64,000 nucleotides of DNA from RYN-230 sp036497945 (GTDB lineage: Bacteria > Actinomycetota > Actinomycetes > Streptosporangiales > Streptosporangiaceae): NCBI GenBank assembly GCA_036497945.1, contig DASXIN010000076.1, positions 8,195-72,194 on the forward strand, written 5' to 3'. Numbering within the stretch: position 1 is the first letter of the stretch; the number at the start of each line of letters is the position of its first letter. Made by a program: the position numbers and the translations under genes. The notes under the pieces are model-generated. The model did not search any database, was not told where the DNA came from, and worked only from the letters and a program-made list of their open reading frames with translations. This document shows, in pieces, positions 1 through 9,079 of this stretch.

Positions 1-56
1 TGTCCGAACAGCACGAACACCGTTGCCTGGTCCGAACGGTTGGGGAAGATCATCAT

Positions 57-275
57 GTGGCCAGGTCAGCCGAGCTTCCCAGCGAGCAGCTAGCCGCCGA
101 GATCCGGCGCAAGATCGAATCTGCAGAGTGGCCGAGCGGCAACCAGATCCCAAGCGTTACCGAGCTGGCCGGGACGCATGGCGTCAGCCGCGCCACCGTG
201 GTCAAGGCCGTGCGAGTCCTAGTCGATGAGGGCTTGCTCGTCACCAGGCAGGGCTGGGGAACCTTCGTCGTGTAG
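57..275 (+). CDS. GntR-family winged-helix DNA-binding protein, possibly 5' truncated by the window
   Basis: The 72-residue product is almost entirely a GntR-type winged helix. It has the PSEQLAAEIRRKIESAEW helix, a PSVTELAGTHGVSRATVVKAVRVLVDEG recognition-helix region and a GWGTFVV wing. No effector domain follows, so it is a stand-alone domain, as in short actinobacterial GntR proteins often found beside regulatory or mobile genes. The GTG at 57 is the nearest usable start. The same frame stays open back to the window edge, so an N-terminal extension cannot be excluded. No ribosome site stands out. Its targets are unknown. Confidence 0.75.
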   Translation: MARSAELPSEQLAAEIRRKIESAEWPSGNQIPSVTELAGTHGVSRATVVKAVRVLVDEGLLVTRQGWGTFVV

Positions 276-812
276 CGAGCGGCATGAGCACCAGACGTGT
301 GGCCGTTCTACCTCAGCCGGTGTCGTGCCTGGGCCGAGGTTTCGGTCCGCACTGTTGCCGACTGCCTGCGCCGTCCCATGGTTTTGGCCGCGCCGAAGGC
401 GTAGCCCAGGCGGGTGGGTCCGGAGGGTCAAAGGGCCTGATCCGGATCAGACATGTCGCGTTACAGCGACGCAGGGCTATAAGCATCCGAAGGGGCGGTG
501 CGCCGTTGGCTTGTGTGGTGGCGGGTCGGAGCGCGGACGGGACCACAGCGTGGTGGGGGAGGACAGGGTGGGCCGCCCTTTGGGGCGGGTCCTGTGGGCG
601 GTTGGCTGGCCGCCGGGTGGTTGTTCCGCCCGCGCGGTCCGTGGCCTTGTGGCGGTTATCCTCGCTGGCGGCTGTGTCCTAGCTGGGTGGTCCACTCGAT
701 GGTTAGGTGGTGGGCCTGGTTTGAGGGTGTGAGGTTTTCGGATTCTCCGCGGACCCCTACGCGTGTCACAACGAACCGCACCGACAAAAGTGACCGCAGG
801 ATTGCCAAGCGG
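276..812. other. Gene-free stretch
   Basis: I see no convincing gene here. Frames open across it give Arg/Gly/Trp-rich translations without recognisable domains, and none has a good ribosome site. It separates the GntR-like gene from the 3' end of the minus-strand ABC operon. No clear hairpin terminator with a T-run was found. Confidence 0.5.
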
Positions 813-1553
813 TTAGCCGGGGCTGCCGCGCAGCAGGTAGGCCGACCTGAGCAGCTCGGGCTGGTCGCGCAGCTGGCTGGCCGGGCCGGAGAAGCGCAGC
901 CGGCCGCCCTCCATCACGTAGGCGTGCCCGGCCAGGCCCAGCGCCAGCGTGGCGAACTGCTCGATCAGCAGCACCCCGGTCCCGGTCCCGGCCACCGCGC
1001 GGATCACCGGGATGAGCCGGTTCACCACCACCGGGGCTAGCCCCAGGGACAGCTCGTCGATCAGCACGTAGCGCGGCCCGGACACCAGGGCCTGGGCCAG
1101 CACCAGCATCTGCTGCTCGCCGCCGGACAGGGTCCGGGCCGGCGCGGCCAGCCGTCGGCCGATCTCCGGGAACAGGTCGAGCGCCCGCTCCCGGCCGGCC
1201 CGGGCCGGGGCGGCAGGCAGGGCGTACGTGGCCACCCGCAGGTTCTCCTCGACGGTCAGGTCGCCGAGCAGCCTGCGGCCCTCCGGGACGATGGCGACCC
1301 CGGCCCGGCGGATCCGTTCCGGCCGGCCGCGGGCCAGGTCCCGGCCGTCCAGCAGGACCGATCCGGCGCGCGGCCGGAGCACGCCGCCCACCGCGAGCAC
1401 CAGGCTCGACTTGCCCGCCCCGTTCGGCCCGAGCAGCGCGGTCACCGCGCCGGCCGGCACGTCCACCGACACGTCCTGGACCACGGTGCGGCGGCCCCGG
1501 TCGACGGTCAGGCCGCGCAGCCCGAGCAGCTCACGGTCTGGGCCAGTCATCAC
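813..1553 (-). CDS. livF: Branched-chain amino-acid type ABC transporter ATP-binding protein (LivF-like)
   Basis: This 246-residue ABC ATPase is one of two that would energise a LivHM-type importer at the inner face of the membrane. Walker A GPNGAGKS lies at about residues 42-49, the signature LSGGEQQ at 142-148 and Walker B YVLIDE at 162-167. Length and the short C-terminus fit LivF rather than LivG. It is the last gene of the five-gene operon, 10 bases after livG. The substrate is inferred only from family membership; HAAT-family systems also carry aromatic acids, urea, amides or other compounds, so amino-acid specificity is not proven. Confidence 0.9.
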   Translation of the reverse strand: MMTGPDRELLGLRGLTVDRGRRTVVQDVSVDVPAGAVTALLGPNGAGKSSLVLAVGGVLRPRAGSVLLDGRDLARGRPERIRRAGVAIVPEGRRLLGDLTVEENLRVATYALPAAPARAGRERALDLFPEIGRRLAAPARTLSGGEQQMLVLAQALVSGPRYVLIDELSLGLAPVVVNRLIPVIRAVAGTGTGVLLIEQFATLALGLAGHAYVMEGGRLRFSGPASQLRDQPELLRSAYLLRGSPG

Positions 1554-1563
1554 AGTTCCCCGG

Positions 1564-2277
1564 TCATGACAGCTCAGCGCCCAGGTAGGCCTGGATCACC
1601 TGCTCGTCGCGGAGCACCTCGGCGGTCGGGCCGACCGCGATGAGCCGGCCGAAGTCCAGCACGGCGGTCGTGGCACAGCACGCGGACACCAGGCTCATGT
1701 CGTGGTCCACCAGGATGACCAGCGCCCCGGTGCGCGCCGGGATGTCGCGGATCACCGCGGCCAGGTGGCTGGTCTCCGCGTCGGGCAGCCCGGCGGCCGG
1801 CTCGTCCAGCAGGATCAGCCGGGGCGCCCCGACCACGGCCCGGGCCAGCTCGACCAGCCGGCGCTGCCCCACACCCAGCGTGCGGACCAGGGTCTGCGGG
1901 TCGGCGTCCAGCCCGGCGAAGGAGATCGCGCCGAGCACGTCGGCCCGCCGGGACCGGCTGGCCAGCCGGCTGTGCTCGTGCACCATGGCCACGTTGTCGT
2001 AGACGGACAGCTCCTCGATGGCCTGCTCGGTCTGGAACGTCCGGCGCAGCCCCCAGCGCGCCCGGCGGAACGCGGGCATGGCCAGCAGGTCGGCGCCGGC
2101 CGCGCGCACCGTGCCGGCCGCGGGGCGGACGAACCCGCTCAGCACGTTGAAGAACGTGGTCTTGCCGGCCCCGTTCGGCCCGATCAGCCCGCAGGTACCG
2201 GCCTCGAACCGGACGCTCACCGCGTCCAGCGAGGTGACCCCGCCGAACCGGACGGTCAGCCCGGCGACGTCGATCAT
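1564..2277 (-). CDS. livG: Branched-chain amino-acid type ABC transporter ATP-binding protein (LivG-like)
   Basis: This 237-residue ATPase has Walker A GPNGAGKT at residues 33-40 and Walker B LILLDEP. The signature is degenerate (LGVGQRR), as is common in LivG. The ATG at 2277 overlaps the TGA of livM by four bases (ATGA), which fixes the start and implies translational coupling. The frame is open far upstream through livM, but that extension is a shadow. It pairs with the LivF-like ATPase. Confidence 0.9.
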   Translation of the reverse strand: MIDVAGLTVRFGGVTSLDAVSVRFEAGTCGLIGPNGAGKTTFFNVLSGFVRPAAGTVRAAGADLLAMPAFRRARWGLRRTFQTEQAIEELSVYDNVAMVHEHSRLASRSRRADVLGAISFAGLDADPQTLVRTLGVGQRRLVELARAVVGAPRLILLDEPAAGLPDAETSHLAAVIRDIPARTGALVILVDHDMSLVSACCATTAVLDFGRLIAVGPTAEVLRDEQVIQAYLGAELS

Positions 2278-3332
2278 GACCGGGCACCTCCGGATCGGCG
2301 GAGCCACCGCCCCAGCCGGGCCAGGTCCCGGGGAACCTGGTCGGCCAGCCCGGCCGGGGCGGTGGTCAGCACCTGGAGGACGCCCAGGCCGAACAGAATG
2401 GTCAGCCAGTCCGCGGACACCCCCCAGTTGTTCAGCAGCGCGGGCAGCAACTCGAGCAGCAGCGCGGCCACGATCGCGCCGTACCACCGGTACACCCCGC
2501 CCATCAGCACCACGGCCAGTAGCGTGATCGAGTCCTGGGTGCGGAAGTCGATCGAGTACAGGTAGCGGACGGCCCCGGCCAGCACGCCGCCCGCCACCCC
2601 GGTGATGAACGAGGCCAGCGCGAACGCCCACAACTTGTACAGCGTGGTGTTGATCCCGGCGGCCAGCGCCGCCGCCTCGCTCTGCCGGATGGCCGCCCAG
2701 GCCCGGCCGGGCCGGGTCCACAGGTGCACCGCCACCAGCGCGAACATCAGCATGGCGACTAGCACGGCGTAACGGAAGTAGGCCGGTTCGCTGCCCGCGA
2801 TGCCGGGCCGGCGGATCGGCGGGATGTGCACCGAGGCGCCGTTGTAGCCGAGGAAGCCGACCCCGCCGTTCGGGAAGTTCGTGCTGGCCAGCACCACGGT
2901 GATCGCGCCGGCCAGCATCAGCGTGATGAGCGCGAGGTACAGCCCGCGCAGCCGCAGCGCCGGCAGCCCGATCAGCGTGCCCGCGGCCATGGTGAGCAGC
3001 CCCGCCGCGAGCAGCACCAGCGGGTACGGCAGCGTCGTCGCGAACAGCAGCCGGGCCGCCACCCAGGCGCCGATGGCCAGCACCGCGACCTGGCCGAGCG
3101 AGACCAGGCCGACCCGGCCGACCAGCACGCCTAGGCCAAGCGCGACCACCGCGTACACCGCGACCTGCGTCATCGCCTGGACGTAGTACAGGCTCAGCAG
3201 TTCGGGCAAGGCCAGCAGGACGAACAGCAGCAGCGCGGCCAGCGTCCCGGCGCGGGCCAGCGCCCGGCCGCCCGGCCGGCCCAGCCGGGGACGCGGCCAC
3301 GCCGTGGTGCTGCGCCCCGTGGTGTCGATCAC
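2274..3332 (-). CDS. livM: Branched-chain amino-acid type ABC transporter permease (LivM-like)
   Basis: This 352-residue polytopic membrane protein has about eight to ten hydrophobic segments after a basic N-terminus. It has the typical LivM stretch GLYLALITLMLAGAITVVLAST and an EAAALAAGINTTLYKLWAFALASFITGVAGG loop that resembles the ATPase-coupling loop of the family. The gene starts six bases after livH ends and overlaps livG at its 3' end. It forms the transmembrane channel together with LivH. Confidence 0.9.
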   Translation of the reverse strand: MIDTTGRSTTAWPRPRLGRPGGRALARAGTLAALLLFVLLALPELLSLYYVQAMTQVAVYAVVALGLGVLVGRVGLVSLGQVAVLAIGAWVAARLLFATTLPYPLVLLAAGLLTMAAGTLIGLPALRLRGLYLALITLMLAGAITVVLASTNFPNGGVGFLGYNGASVHIPPIRRPGIAGSEPAYFRYAVLVAMLMFALVAVHLWTRPGRAWAAIRQSEAAALAAGINTTLYKLWAFALASFITGVAGGVLAGAVRYLYSIDFRTQDSITLLAVVLMGGVYRWYGAIVAALLLELLPALLNNWGVSADWLTILFGLGVLQVLTTAPAGLADQVPRDLARLGRWLRRSGGARS

Positions 3333-3338
3333 CGGCGG

Positions 3339-4229
3339 CTAGCCCTCCTCGCGGGACAGCGTGAGGACCCGGTGCCGGGACAGCACCAGCAGCGCCACCG
3401 CGGCCAGCACGAACGGGGTCATGTCCCGGTAGCTGGTCAGCGCCTGGATCGGGGTGAGCAGGTCATGCACCAGGCCGATGGCGAGCGCGGCCAGGAAGGT
3501 GACCGTGATCGAGCGCAGCCGGGCGATCAGCGCGGCGGCCAGCGAGGAGATGACCAGGAAGGTGAGCGTGGTGGCGTCCAGCGCGACCAGGTCGGCCAGC
3601 AGCAGCCCAGCCAGGCCGCCGAGCAGCCCGCAGCCCAGCCAGGCGGCCGCTTCCACCCGGCGGACCGGCACGCCGAGCGTGGCGGTGATCTCCCGGTCGT
3701 TGGCCATCGCCCGCATCGCGGTGCCCAGCCGGGTGTACCGCAGGAAAACGCCGGTGCCCACGGTGATCAGCACCCCGGCGGCCAGCGAGATCACCTGCGT
3801 CCAGGTCACCTGGACCTGGCCGACCGTGAAGCCGCCGCCGTCGGTGGGCAGCGTGATGGCCCGGGACTCGCCGCCGCTGGCCGTCCAGAGCAGGTCCATC
3901 GCGCCGAACAGGATCAGCGTCAGGCCCAGCGTGGCCACCGCCTTGACCAGCGGGTCCCGGGCGGCCAGGGCCGGGCCGAACAGCAGCCCGTAGCCCAGGG
4001 TGACCAGGCCGCCGAACACGACGCAGGCCAGCCAGCCGACCCAGCTGGGCAGCCCCGCGCTGGCCAGCGACCAGGCGATCAGCGCACCCATCGCGCCGAC
4101 TGCACCGAACGCCAGGTACAGCACGCCGGTGGCCCGGTACAGCACCACCAGGCCCACCCCGGACAGCGCGTAGACGCCGCCCAGGGCTAGCCCGCTGACG
4201 AGGAACGGCTGGAAGTCGGCCCAGCTCAT
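3339..4229 (-). CDS. livH: Branched-chain amino-acid type ABC transporter permease (LivH-like)
   Basis: This 296-residue integral membrane protein is of the LivH family. It opens with FLVSGLALGGVYALSGVGLVVLYRATGVLYLAFGAVG and carries the conserved cytoplasmic loop with TRLGTAMRAMANDREITATLGVPVRRVEAAAW. The ATG at 4229 shares an ATGA overlap with the stop of the binding-protein gene, so this start is preferred over the much longer open frame reaching into livJ. Confidence 0.9.
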   Translation of the reverse strand: MSWADFQPFLVSGLALGGVYALSGVGLVVLYRATGVLYLAFGAVGAMGALIAWSLASAGLPSWVGWLACVVFGGLVTLGYGLLFGPALAARDPLVKAVATLGLTLILFGAMDLLWTASGGESRAITLPTDGGGFTVGQVQVTWTQVISLAAGVLITVGTGVFLRYTRLGTAMRAMANDREITATLGVPVRRVEAAAWLGCGLLGGLAGLLLADLVALDATTLTFLVISSLAAALIARLRSITVTFLAALAIGLVHDLLTPIQALTSYRDMTPFVLAAVALLVLSRHRVLTLSREEG

Positions 4230-5581
4230 GGTGCGGCCGCGGCCACGCCCGCCACCTTGCGGTAGCCGGCGATCTGCGGGTCGACCGACGAGATCTGGGT
4301 GCAGCCCTGGGCGGTGACCATCTTGCCGTTGTCCGGGGTGACCGTGTAGTCCTCGTTGTTCGGGATGTGCATTGGGTAGCTGCCGTACGTCCAGAGCTGG
4401 CAGAGCATGCCGGTGTTGAAGCCGCTGACTGCCTTGAACGCGGCGTTCACGCTCTTGACCGTGTAACTGCCCTTGATGGTCTGCAGCGCGTGCACCGCGA
4501 TCTCGGCCTCGGTGAAGCCCATCTGGCTGAAGCTGCCGATGCCGCCGGACACCCCCTTGCCGTACTTCTTGTAGATCGCCGCATAGAGCCGCATGGCCGC
4601 GGAGCTGACCGAGTCCGGCGGGGCCAGCTCGGCGTTGACGAACAGCTTGCGGTTCCACTTGGCGCCCAGCGACTGGGCCAGGAAGTCGGTGTTGCACGGG
4701 GTCGAGCAGCCCCACAGCTTGACCCGGTCCTCCAGGCCCAGCTTCTGCGCGGCCTGCAGGATGACCAGCGCCTCGGGCGGGGTGAAGTTGAGCACCACGG
4801 CGCCGTTCGGGCCGGCGTCGTCCACTTCCTTGATGGCCACCGATTCCGCGTCCGAGATCGGCACGTTCTCGGTCAGCTGGGTGATCGGCACGTGCTTGGC
4901 CGCGGCCAGCGCCGCCGGGCCGGCCGCGATGTACCCGGTGCCGGGCACGTTCGACTGGTCGAACACGATCTTCGAGACGTGCTGGCTGAGCGCGTACTGC
5001 ACGGCCCCGTCCGAGCTGTACCGCGGCCCCATGTTGACCGCCGCGCTGTTCGGTGTGGACCAGCATTCCGGGGCGATGCCGGAGTCGATGATGTCGAACC
5101 CGAGTTTCTGCCAGTAGGCATGGTCGACCGAGCATTCGATAATGCTGGTGTTGCCGACGATCCCGACGACGTGATCGGTCTGAACGAGCTGGCTCGCCTG
5201 TCCGGAAATCTGGCCCGGATTGGTCTGCTCCTGCTCGATGTAATACTTAACCGGGTGGCCGTTGATCCCGCCGTTGTCGTTCACGCAGGTAAAGTAGGCG
5301 TTCGCCATATTCGCGATATCGGTAAACGAGGTCCCAGGCTGGTTGGTGACGATGCCGCCGAGCGGGATGGGCGTGCCGGTGGCCTTCACCCCGGGCTTGG
5401 TTCCGCACTGTGACGTGCTCACCGTGGTCGCTCCCGGGCTGGTGGAAGAGGCCGCACTGGACGACGACGGCGCCCCGGCGGATGAGTTATTGCTGCCGCA
5501 CGCGGCCAGCGCCAGCAGGCCAATTACGGCAATGACGGCCAACGGCGTCCGCATATCCGCGCGGCGTCTGGAGAATCCCAC
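4226..5581 (-). CDS. livJ: Branched-chain amino-acid type ABC transporter substrate-binding lipoprotein (LivJ-like)
   Basis: This 451-residue extracytoplasmic solute receptor of periplasmic-binding-protein fold type I has a lipoprotein signal: a basic start, the hydrophobic stretch AVIAVIGLLAL and lipobox LAAC, then a Ser/Ala-rich linker. The GTG at 5581 is preferred because AGGAGG (5590-5595, read on the minus strand) lies eight bases upstream. An ATG at 5554 would also leave a functional signal. It is first gene of the livJHMGF-type operon. The ligand cannot be read from the sequence. Confidence 0.9.
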   Translation of the reverse strand: MGFSRRRADMRTPLAVIAVIGLLALAACGSNNSSAGAPSSSSAASSTSPGATTVSTSQCGTKPGVKATGTPIPLGGIVTNQPGTSFTDIANMANAYFTCVNDNGGINGHPVKYYIEQEQTNPGQISGQASQLVQTDHVVGIVGNTSIIECSVDHAYWQKLGFDIIDSGIAPECWSTPNSAAVNMGPRYSSDGAVQYALSQHVSKIVFDQSNVPGTGYIAAGPAALAAAKHVPITQLTENVPISDAESVAIKEVDDAGPNGAVVLNFTPPEALVILQAAQKLGLEDRVKLWGCSTPCNTDFLAQSLGAKWNRKLFVNAELAPPDSVSSAAMRLYAAIYKKYGKGVSGGIGSFSQMGFTEAEIAVHALQTIKGSYTVKSVNAAFKAVSGFNTGMLCQLWTYGSYPMHIPNNEDYTVTPDNGKMVTAQGCTQISSVDPQIAGYRKVAGVAAAAP

Positions 5582-5854
5582 CTGCCCCACCTCCTGGTGC
5601 AGACGGTGTAAACCCGCCCGGATGAGCAAGGTGAGCCGATATTAAAGTTCTGCCCTGGGTGGCACAAGGTCCCGGCCGCCGCCCCGGACGGCACTAGCCT
5701 TATCTTGTGGCAGTACCCAGGAAACTAGCGTTATGAATTGTGTGGCGGCACAATAATCCGGCACTCACTCTGGCAGCCTCATCTGACCCGGCCCAGCCTG
5801 GCGCGCGCGGTCCGGCAGGATGGTCGTCAGCGGGCTGCTCTACGCTTGGCGGAC

Positions 5855-6318
5855 GTGGCACGATCGGCGCAGTCGGCGCACCGGCTCCTCGTGGTCAACC
5901 TGGCCGCCTGCCTGCTGCTGTTGGCCCAGTACCTGCTCGGCATGGTGGCCAACCTCTCATGCTGCCCGCGCACCACCCCGGGGCCGGCGCCAGCAACTAC
6001 TTCGCCGGTATCGGCTCCGGCCTGGGCTGGCTGATTGGGCACGGCCCCGGCTGGGCGGCCGCGCACGCCGCACTCGGCCTGGCCCTGGTGCTGGCCGCGC
6101 TGGGCAATATTGTCTTTACCTGGCGGCGGGGCAGCCGGCTGGTCACCACGACCGCGGTGCTCGGCGCCGTGTTCATCGTGGGTGCCGGATTCAACGGCAC
6201 CAGCTTCCTCAACTACGGGCACGACGTCAGCTCGCTGATCATGGCCGTGCTGTGGGCGCTGGCCCTGGCCTGCTACCTCACCGGCCTGTATCTGCTGGCC
6301 CGGCCGGTCAGCCGGTAG
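5855..6318 (+). pseudogene. Small integral membrane protein with an apparent frameshift
   Basis: Two reading frames together make one plausible protein. The first frame, from a GTG at 5855, gives RLLVVNLAACLLLLAQYLLGMVANL, a clean membrane helix. At about 5960-5966 sense continues in another frame: MLPAHHPGAGASNYF, then helices around AAAHAALGLALVLAALGNIVF, TTAVLGAVFIVGAGF and LIMAVLWALALACYLTGLYLLA, ending at 6318. From memory, actinobacterial proteins of this type read continuously across the junction with a few extra residues, so a small deletion is likely. It could be a real pseudogene or a sequencing error. A GTG at 5740 would give an intact but unconvincing N-terminus. Confidence 0.55.
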
Positions 6319-6693
6319 ATATCCGGTTGCCGGTGACGGCCGGCCGGCGCAGACTGGTGCTGATGCGGCCCTTCGGTTGAGCTTGACGCTCTGATACTTG
6401 CGCCCGGGCCGCTGGCCGGTCAGGCCAGCGGCTAGGTGGTCGTGTCGTCCGTCGGCACCGGGCCGACCGCGAGCCCGGGGCGGCCCGGGCACCTCCTGGC
6501 ACCCGGGGGCGTCAGCCCCCAATCCAGTGTGCTACGCGCGCAGGCCGTCCAGGACGACGCGCAGGCAGGGTTCTAACGTCCGGCCCGTCCTGGCCGGGCC
6601 AGCCGACGGCGGCCAGCCGGCCGCGCCCCGGATGATCCGGCTGCCCGTGCTGGACGAGATCCGCCCGGTGCTGCGCGTTCCGGGCTGTACCGT
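6319..6693. other. Gene-free stretch
   Basis: No gene is supported here. It contains the hairpin at 6408-6432 and the upstream region of the oxidoreductase gene. Antisense frames crossing it are shadows. Confidence 0.5.
6408..6432. terminator. GC-rich hairpin, possible terminator
   Basis: A perfect 10-bp stem (GCCGCTGGCC / GGCCAGCGGC) with a 5-base loop lies 90 bases downstream of the frameshifted membrane gene. No T-run follows, so it would be an L-shaped or hairpin-only terminator of the kind common in high-GC actinobacteria. Confidence 0.4.
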
Positions 6694-6713
6694 GACTAGA
6701 ACAGGTTCTAGTC
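6694..6713. promoter_or_regulatory. KstR-like operator palindrome
   Basis: A perfect 20-base palindrome, arms GACTAGAAC and GTTCTAGTC around AG, ends seven bases before the ATG at 6721. It contains TAGAAC-AG-GTTCTA, a full match to the KstR consensus TNNAACNNGTTNNA of actinobacterial sterol-catabolism regulons. The position would let a TetR-type repressor block the promoter. No KstR gene lies in the window. Confidence 0.7.
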
Positions 6714-6720
6714 TGAGCGC

Positions 6721-7572
6721 ATGCGGCACGGCATCGTCCTGTTCACCTGCGATCGCGGGATCACGCCCGCCGCGGCCGCCCAGGCGGCCGAGGAGCGCGG
6801 CTTCGACACGTTCTACGTGCCGGAGCACACGCACATCCCGGTCCGGCGGGCCGCCCCGCACCCGCGCACCGGCGGCGCGGCGCTGCCCGACGACCGGTAC
6901 CTGCGCACCCTCGATCCGTGGGTGTCGCTGGCTACCGCGGCCACGGTGACGGCGCGGATCGGGCTCGGCACCGCGGTGGCGCTGCCCGCCGAATCGGATC
7001 CGATCACGCTGGCCAAGGCGATCGCCACGCTGGACCACCTGTCCGGCGGCCGGGTGACCGTCGGCGCCGGGTTCGGCTGGAACACCGACGAGCTGGCCGA
7101 TCATGGCGTGCCGGCCGGGCAGCGGCGCGCCGTGCTGGCTGAGTACGTCGCGGCCATGCGCGCGCTGTGGACCCAGCCGGAGGCGGCATACGACGGGAAG
7201 TTCGTGTCGTTCGGGCCATGCTGGGCGTTCCCCAAGCCGGTGCAGGCTCACCTGCCACTGATCATCGGCGCTGGCGGCGGCCCGCAGACGCTGGCCTGGA
7301 TCGCCCAGCACGCCGACGGCTGGCTGACCACCCCGGGGGAACGGGACATCGGCGCCAAGGCGGCCGCGCTGCGGCAGGCCTGGGCGGCGGCGAGCCGGAC
7401 GGGCACGCCGGACATCCGGGTGCTGGTCAGCAGCAAGCCGTCCGCTGACGACGTGGCCGGCTGGGCCGGGGCCGGGGTCACCGAGTGCCTGTGGGGGCTG
7501 CCGGACGGCCCAGCCGGGACGGCCGAGGCGTACCTGGATCGGCTGGCCGCCCGCGTGGCGAGCTGGCGGTGA
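6721..7572 (+). CDS. LLM-class (F420-dependent type) oxidoreductase
   Basis: This 283-residue luciferase-like monooxygenase-fold protein resembles the actinobacterial group named after Rv2161c. It shows PEHTHIP near residue 40, LSGGRVTVGAGFGWNTDELADHG in the middle, PLIIGAGGGPQTLAWIAQHADGW, and a short C-terminal barrel end. Such enzymes usually carry hydride with reduced F420 (inferred; FMN is possible). There is almost no leader between the KstR-like site and the ATG, and no ribosome site, so leaderless translation is plausible. The stop overlaps the next gene (GTGA), so the two are co-translated. Steroid or lipid substrates are suggested by the operator and partner. Confidence 0.85.
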   Translation: MRHGIVLFTCDRGITPAAAAQAAEERGFDTFYVPEHTHIPVRRAAPHPRTGGAALPDDRYLRTLDPWVSLATAATVTARIGLGTAVALPAESDPITLAKAIATLDHLSGGRVTVGAGFGWNTDELADHGVPAGQRRAVLAEYVAAMRALWTQPEAAYDGKFVSFGPCWAFPKPVQAHLPLIIGAGGGPQTLAWIAQHADGWLTTPGERDIGAKAAALRQAWAAASRTGTPDIRVLVSSKPSADDVAGWAGAGVTECLWGLPDGPAGTAEAYLDRLAARVASWR

Positions 7573-9068
7573 CACCGCCCGTGTCCGCAGCCGGTAGCCA
7601 GCTGCCAGCTGCCCTGCCCGCGTCCGTGCTGGCCGACGGCACCGACACGTATGACGTGGCGGTCATCGGCTTCGGCATCGCGGGTGGCTGCGCGGCCCTG
7701 GAGGCGGTCCGGGCCGGCGCGCGGGTGCTGGTGCTGGAGCGCGCGGCCGTGCCCGGCGGGACCAGCTGCCTGGCCGGCGGGCACTTCTACCTGGGCGGCG
7801 GCACCCCGGTGCAGCAGGCGACCGGGCACCAGGACTCGGCCGAGGAAATGTACAAGTACCTGGTCGCGACGGCCAAGGACCCCGAGCACGACAAGATCCG
7901 CGCCTACTGCGCCGGGTCGGTCGAGCACTTCGGCTGGCTGGAGTCGCTGGGCTTCCGGTTCGAGCGGTCCTACTTCGCCGGCAAGGCGGTGATCCAGCCC
8001 GGTACCGAGGGGCTGATGTTCAGCGGCAACGAGCAGGTGTGGCCGTTCCGCGAGCTGGCCCGGCCGGCGCCACGCGGGCACAAGGTGCCGGTACCCGGGG
8101 ACACCCAGGGTGCCCGGCTGGTGGTGGACCTGCTGCGCGACCGGATCGCGGAGACCGGCGCCGAGGTCCGCTACGAGACCGGCGCGACTAACCTGGTCAC
8201 CGACGAGGCGGGCGGCGTGGCCGGCGTGGCCTGGCGGTCCTTCGCCGAGACCGGCCTGGTCCGGGCGGGTGCGACCGTGCTCGCCGCCGGGGGTTTCGTG
8301 ATGAACGCCGCCATGGTGGCCGAGCACACCCCGGCGCTCGGCGCGAAGCTGATCACGCTCGGCTCGACCTACGACGACGGACTGGGCATCCGGCTCGGGA
8401 TGTCGGTGGCCGCCGACGCCCGGCACATGGACGAGCCGTTCATCACCGCGCCGTTCTACCCGCCGTCGGGGCTGGTCACCGGGCTGATCGTGAACTCCCA
8501 TGGCGAGCGTTTCGTGGCCGAGGACTCCTACCACGCGCGGACCTCGCAGTTCGTGCTGGAGCAGGCCGGCGCGGCGGCCTACCTCATCGTGGACAGCGCG
8601 CACGTCGAGCAGCCGCAGATGCCGCTGGTGCCGTTCCTGGACGGCTACGAAACCGTGCCCGAGATGGAGCAGGGCCTCGGCCTATCCGCCGGATCACTGG
8701 CCAGGACGCTGGCCCGGTACAACGAGCACGCCGCCCGCGGCGAGGACCCGGACTTCCACAAGAGCGCCGAGTGGCTGGCCGCGCAGGACCAGTCCCCATG
8801 GGCGGTGTTCGATCTGCGGCTGGGCCGCGCCGTGTACGCCGGGTTCACGCTCGGCGGCCTGCGCACCACGGTCGACGGGCAGGTGCAGCGCCGCGACGGC
8901 TCGGTCGTCCCGGGGCTGTACGCGGCCGGGGCCTGCGCGTCCAACATCGCCCAGGACGGCAAGGGCTACTGCTCAGGCACCCAGCTCGGCGAGGGGTCGT
9001 TCTTCGGCCGCCGGGCAGGCCGGCACGCGGCACAGGCGACCCGCCCAGTCAGCCCGCCGCCGCGTTGA
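7569..9068 (+). CDS. FAD-binding dehydrogenase, fumarate reductase / 3-ketosteroid-delta1-dehydrogenase family
   Basis: This 499-residue flavoprotein has an N-terminal dinucleotide-binding motif, VIGFGIAGGCAALEA, then LERAAVPGGTSCLAGGHFYLGGG. The C-terminal FAD contact region is GLYAAGACASNIAQDGKGYCSGTQLGEGSFFGRRAG. The GTG at 7569 overlaps the TGA of the preceding gene by four bases, so this start is chosen over the longer open frame. Family members desaturate or reduce C-C bonds next to a carbonyl (ketosteroid dehydrogenases) or reduce fumarate-like substrates; which applies here is unknown. The upstream KstR-like operator favours a steroid or related polycyclic substrate. Confidence 0.85.
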   Translation: MTPPVSAAGSQLPAALPASVLADGTDTYDVAVIGFGIAGGCAALEAVRAGARVLVLERAAVPGGTSCLAGGHFYLGGGTPVQQATGHQDSAEEMYKYLVATAKDPEHDKIRAYCAGSVEHFGWLESLGFRFERSYFAGKAVIQPGTEGLMFSGNEQVWPFRELARPAPRGHKVPVPGDTQGARLVVDLLRDRIAETGAEVRYETGATNLVTDEAGGVAGVAWRSFAETGLVRAGATVLAAGGFVMNAAMVAEHTPALGAKLITLGSTYDDGLGIRLGMSVAADARHMDEPFITAPFYPPSGLVTGLIVNSHGERFVAEDSYHARTSQFVLEQAGAAAYLIVDSAHVEQPQMPLVPFLDGYETVPEMEQGLGLSAGSLARTLARYNEHAARGEDPDFHKSAEWLAAQDQSPWAVFDLRLGRAVYAGFTLGGLRTTVDGQVQRRDGSVVPGLYAAGACASNIAQDGKGYCSGTQLGEGSFFGRRAGRHAAQATRPVSPPPR

Positions 9069-9079
9069 TCCCGGCCTGG

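Noticed and set aside
284..682. 132-codon open frame in the first kilobase
   Set aside because: No ribosome site, no domain and an atypical composition; several overlapping frames are equally open.
764..770. TGTCACA as a possible second ECF41 -35 element
   Set aside because: The bases 16 downstream are AAAG, not CGTC, and no plus-strand gene follows.
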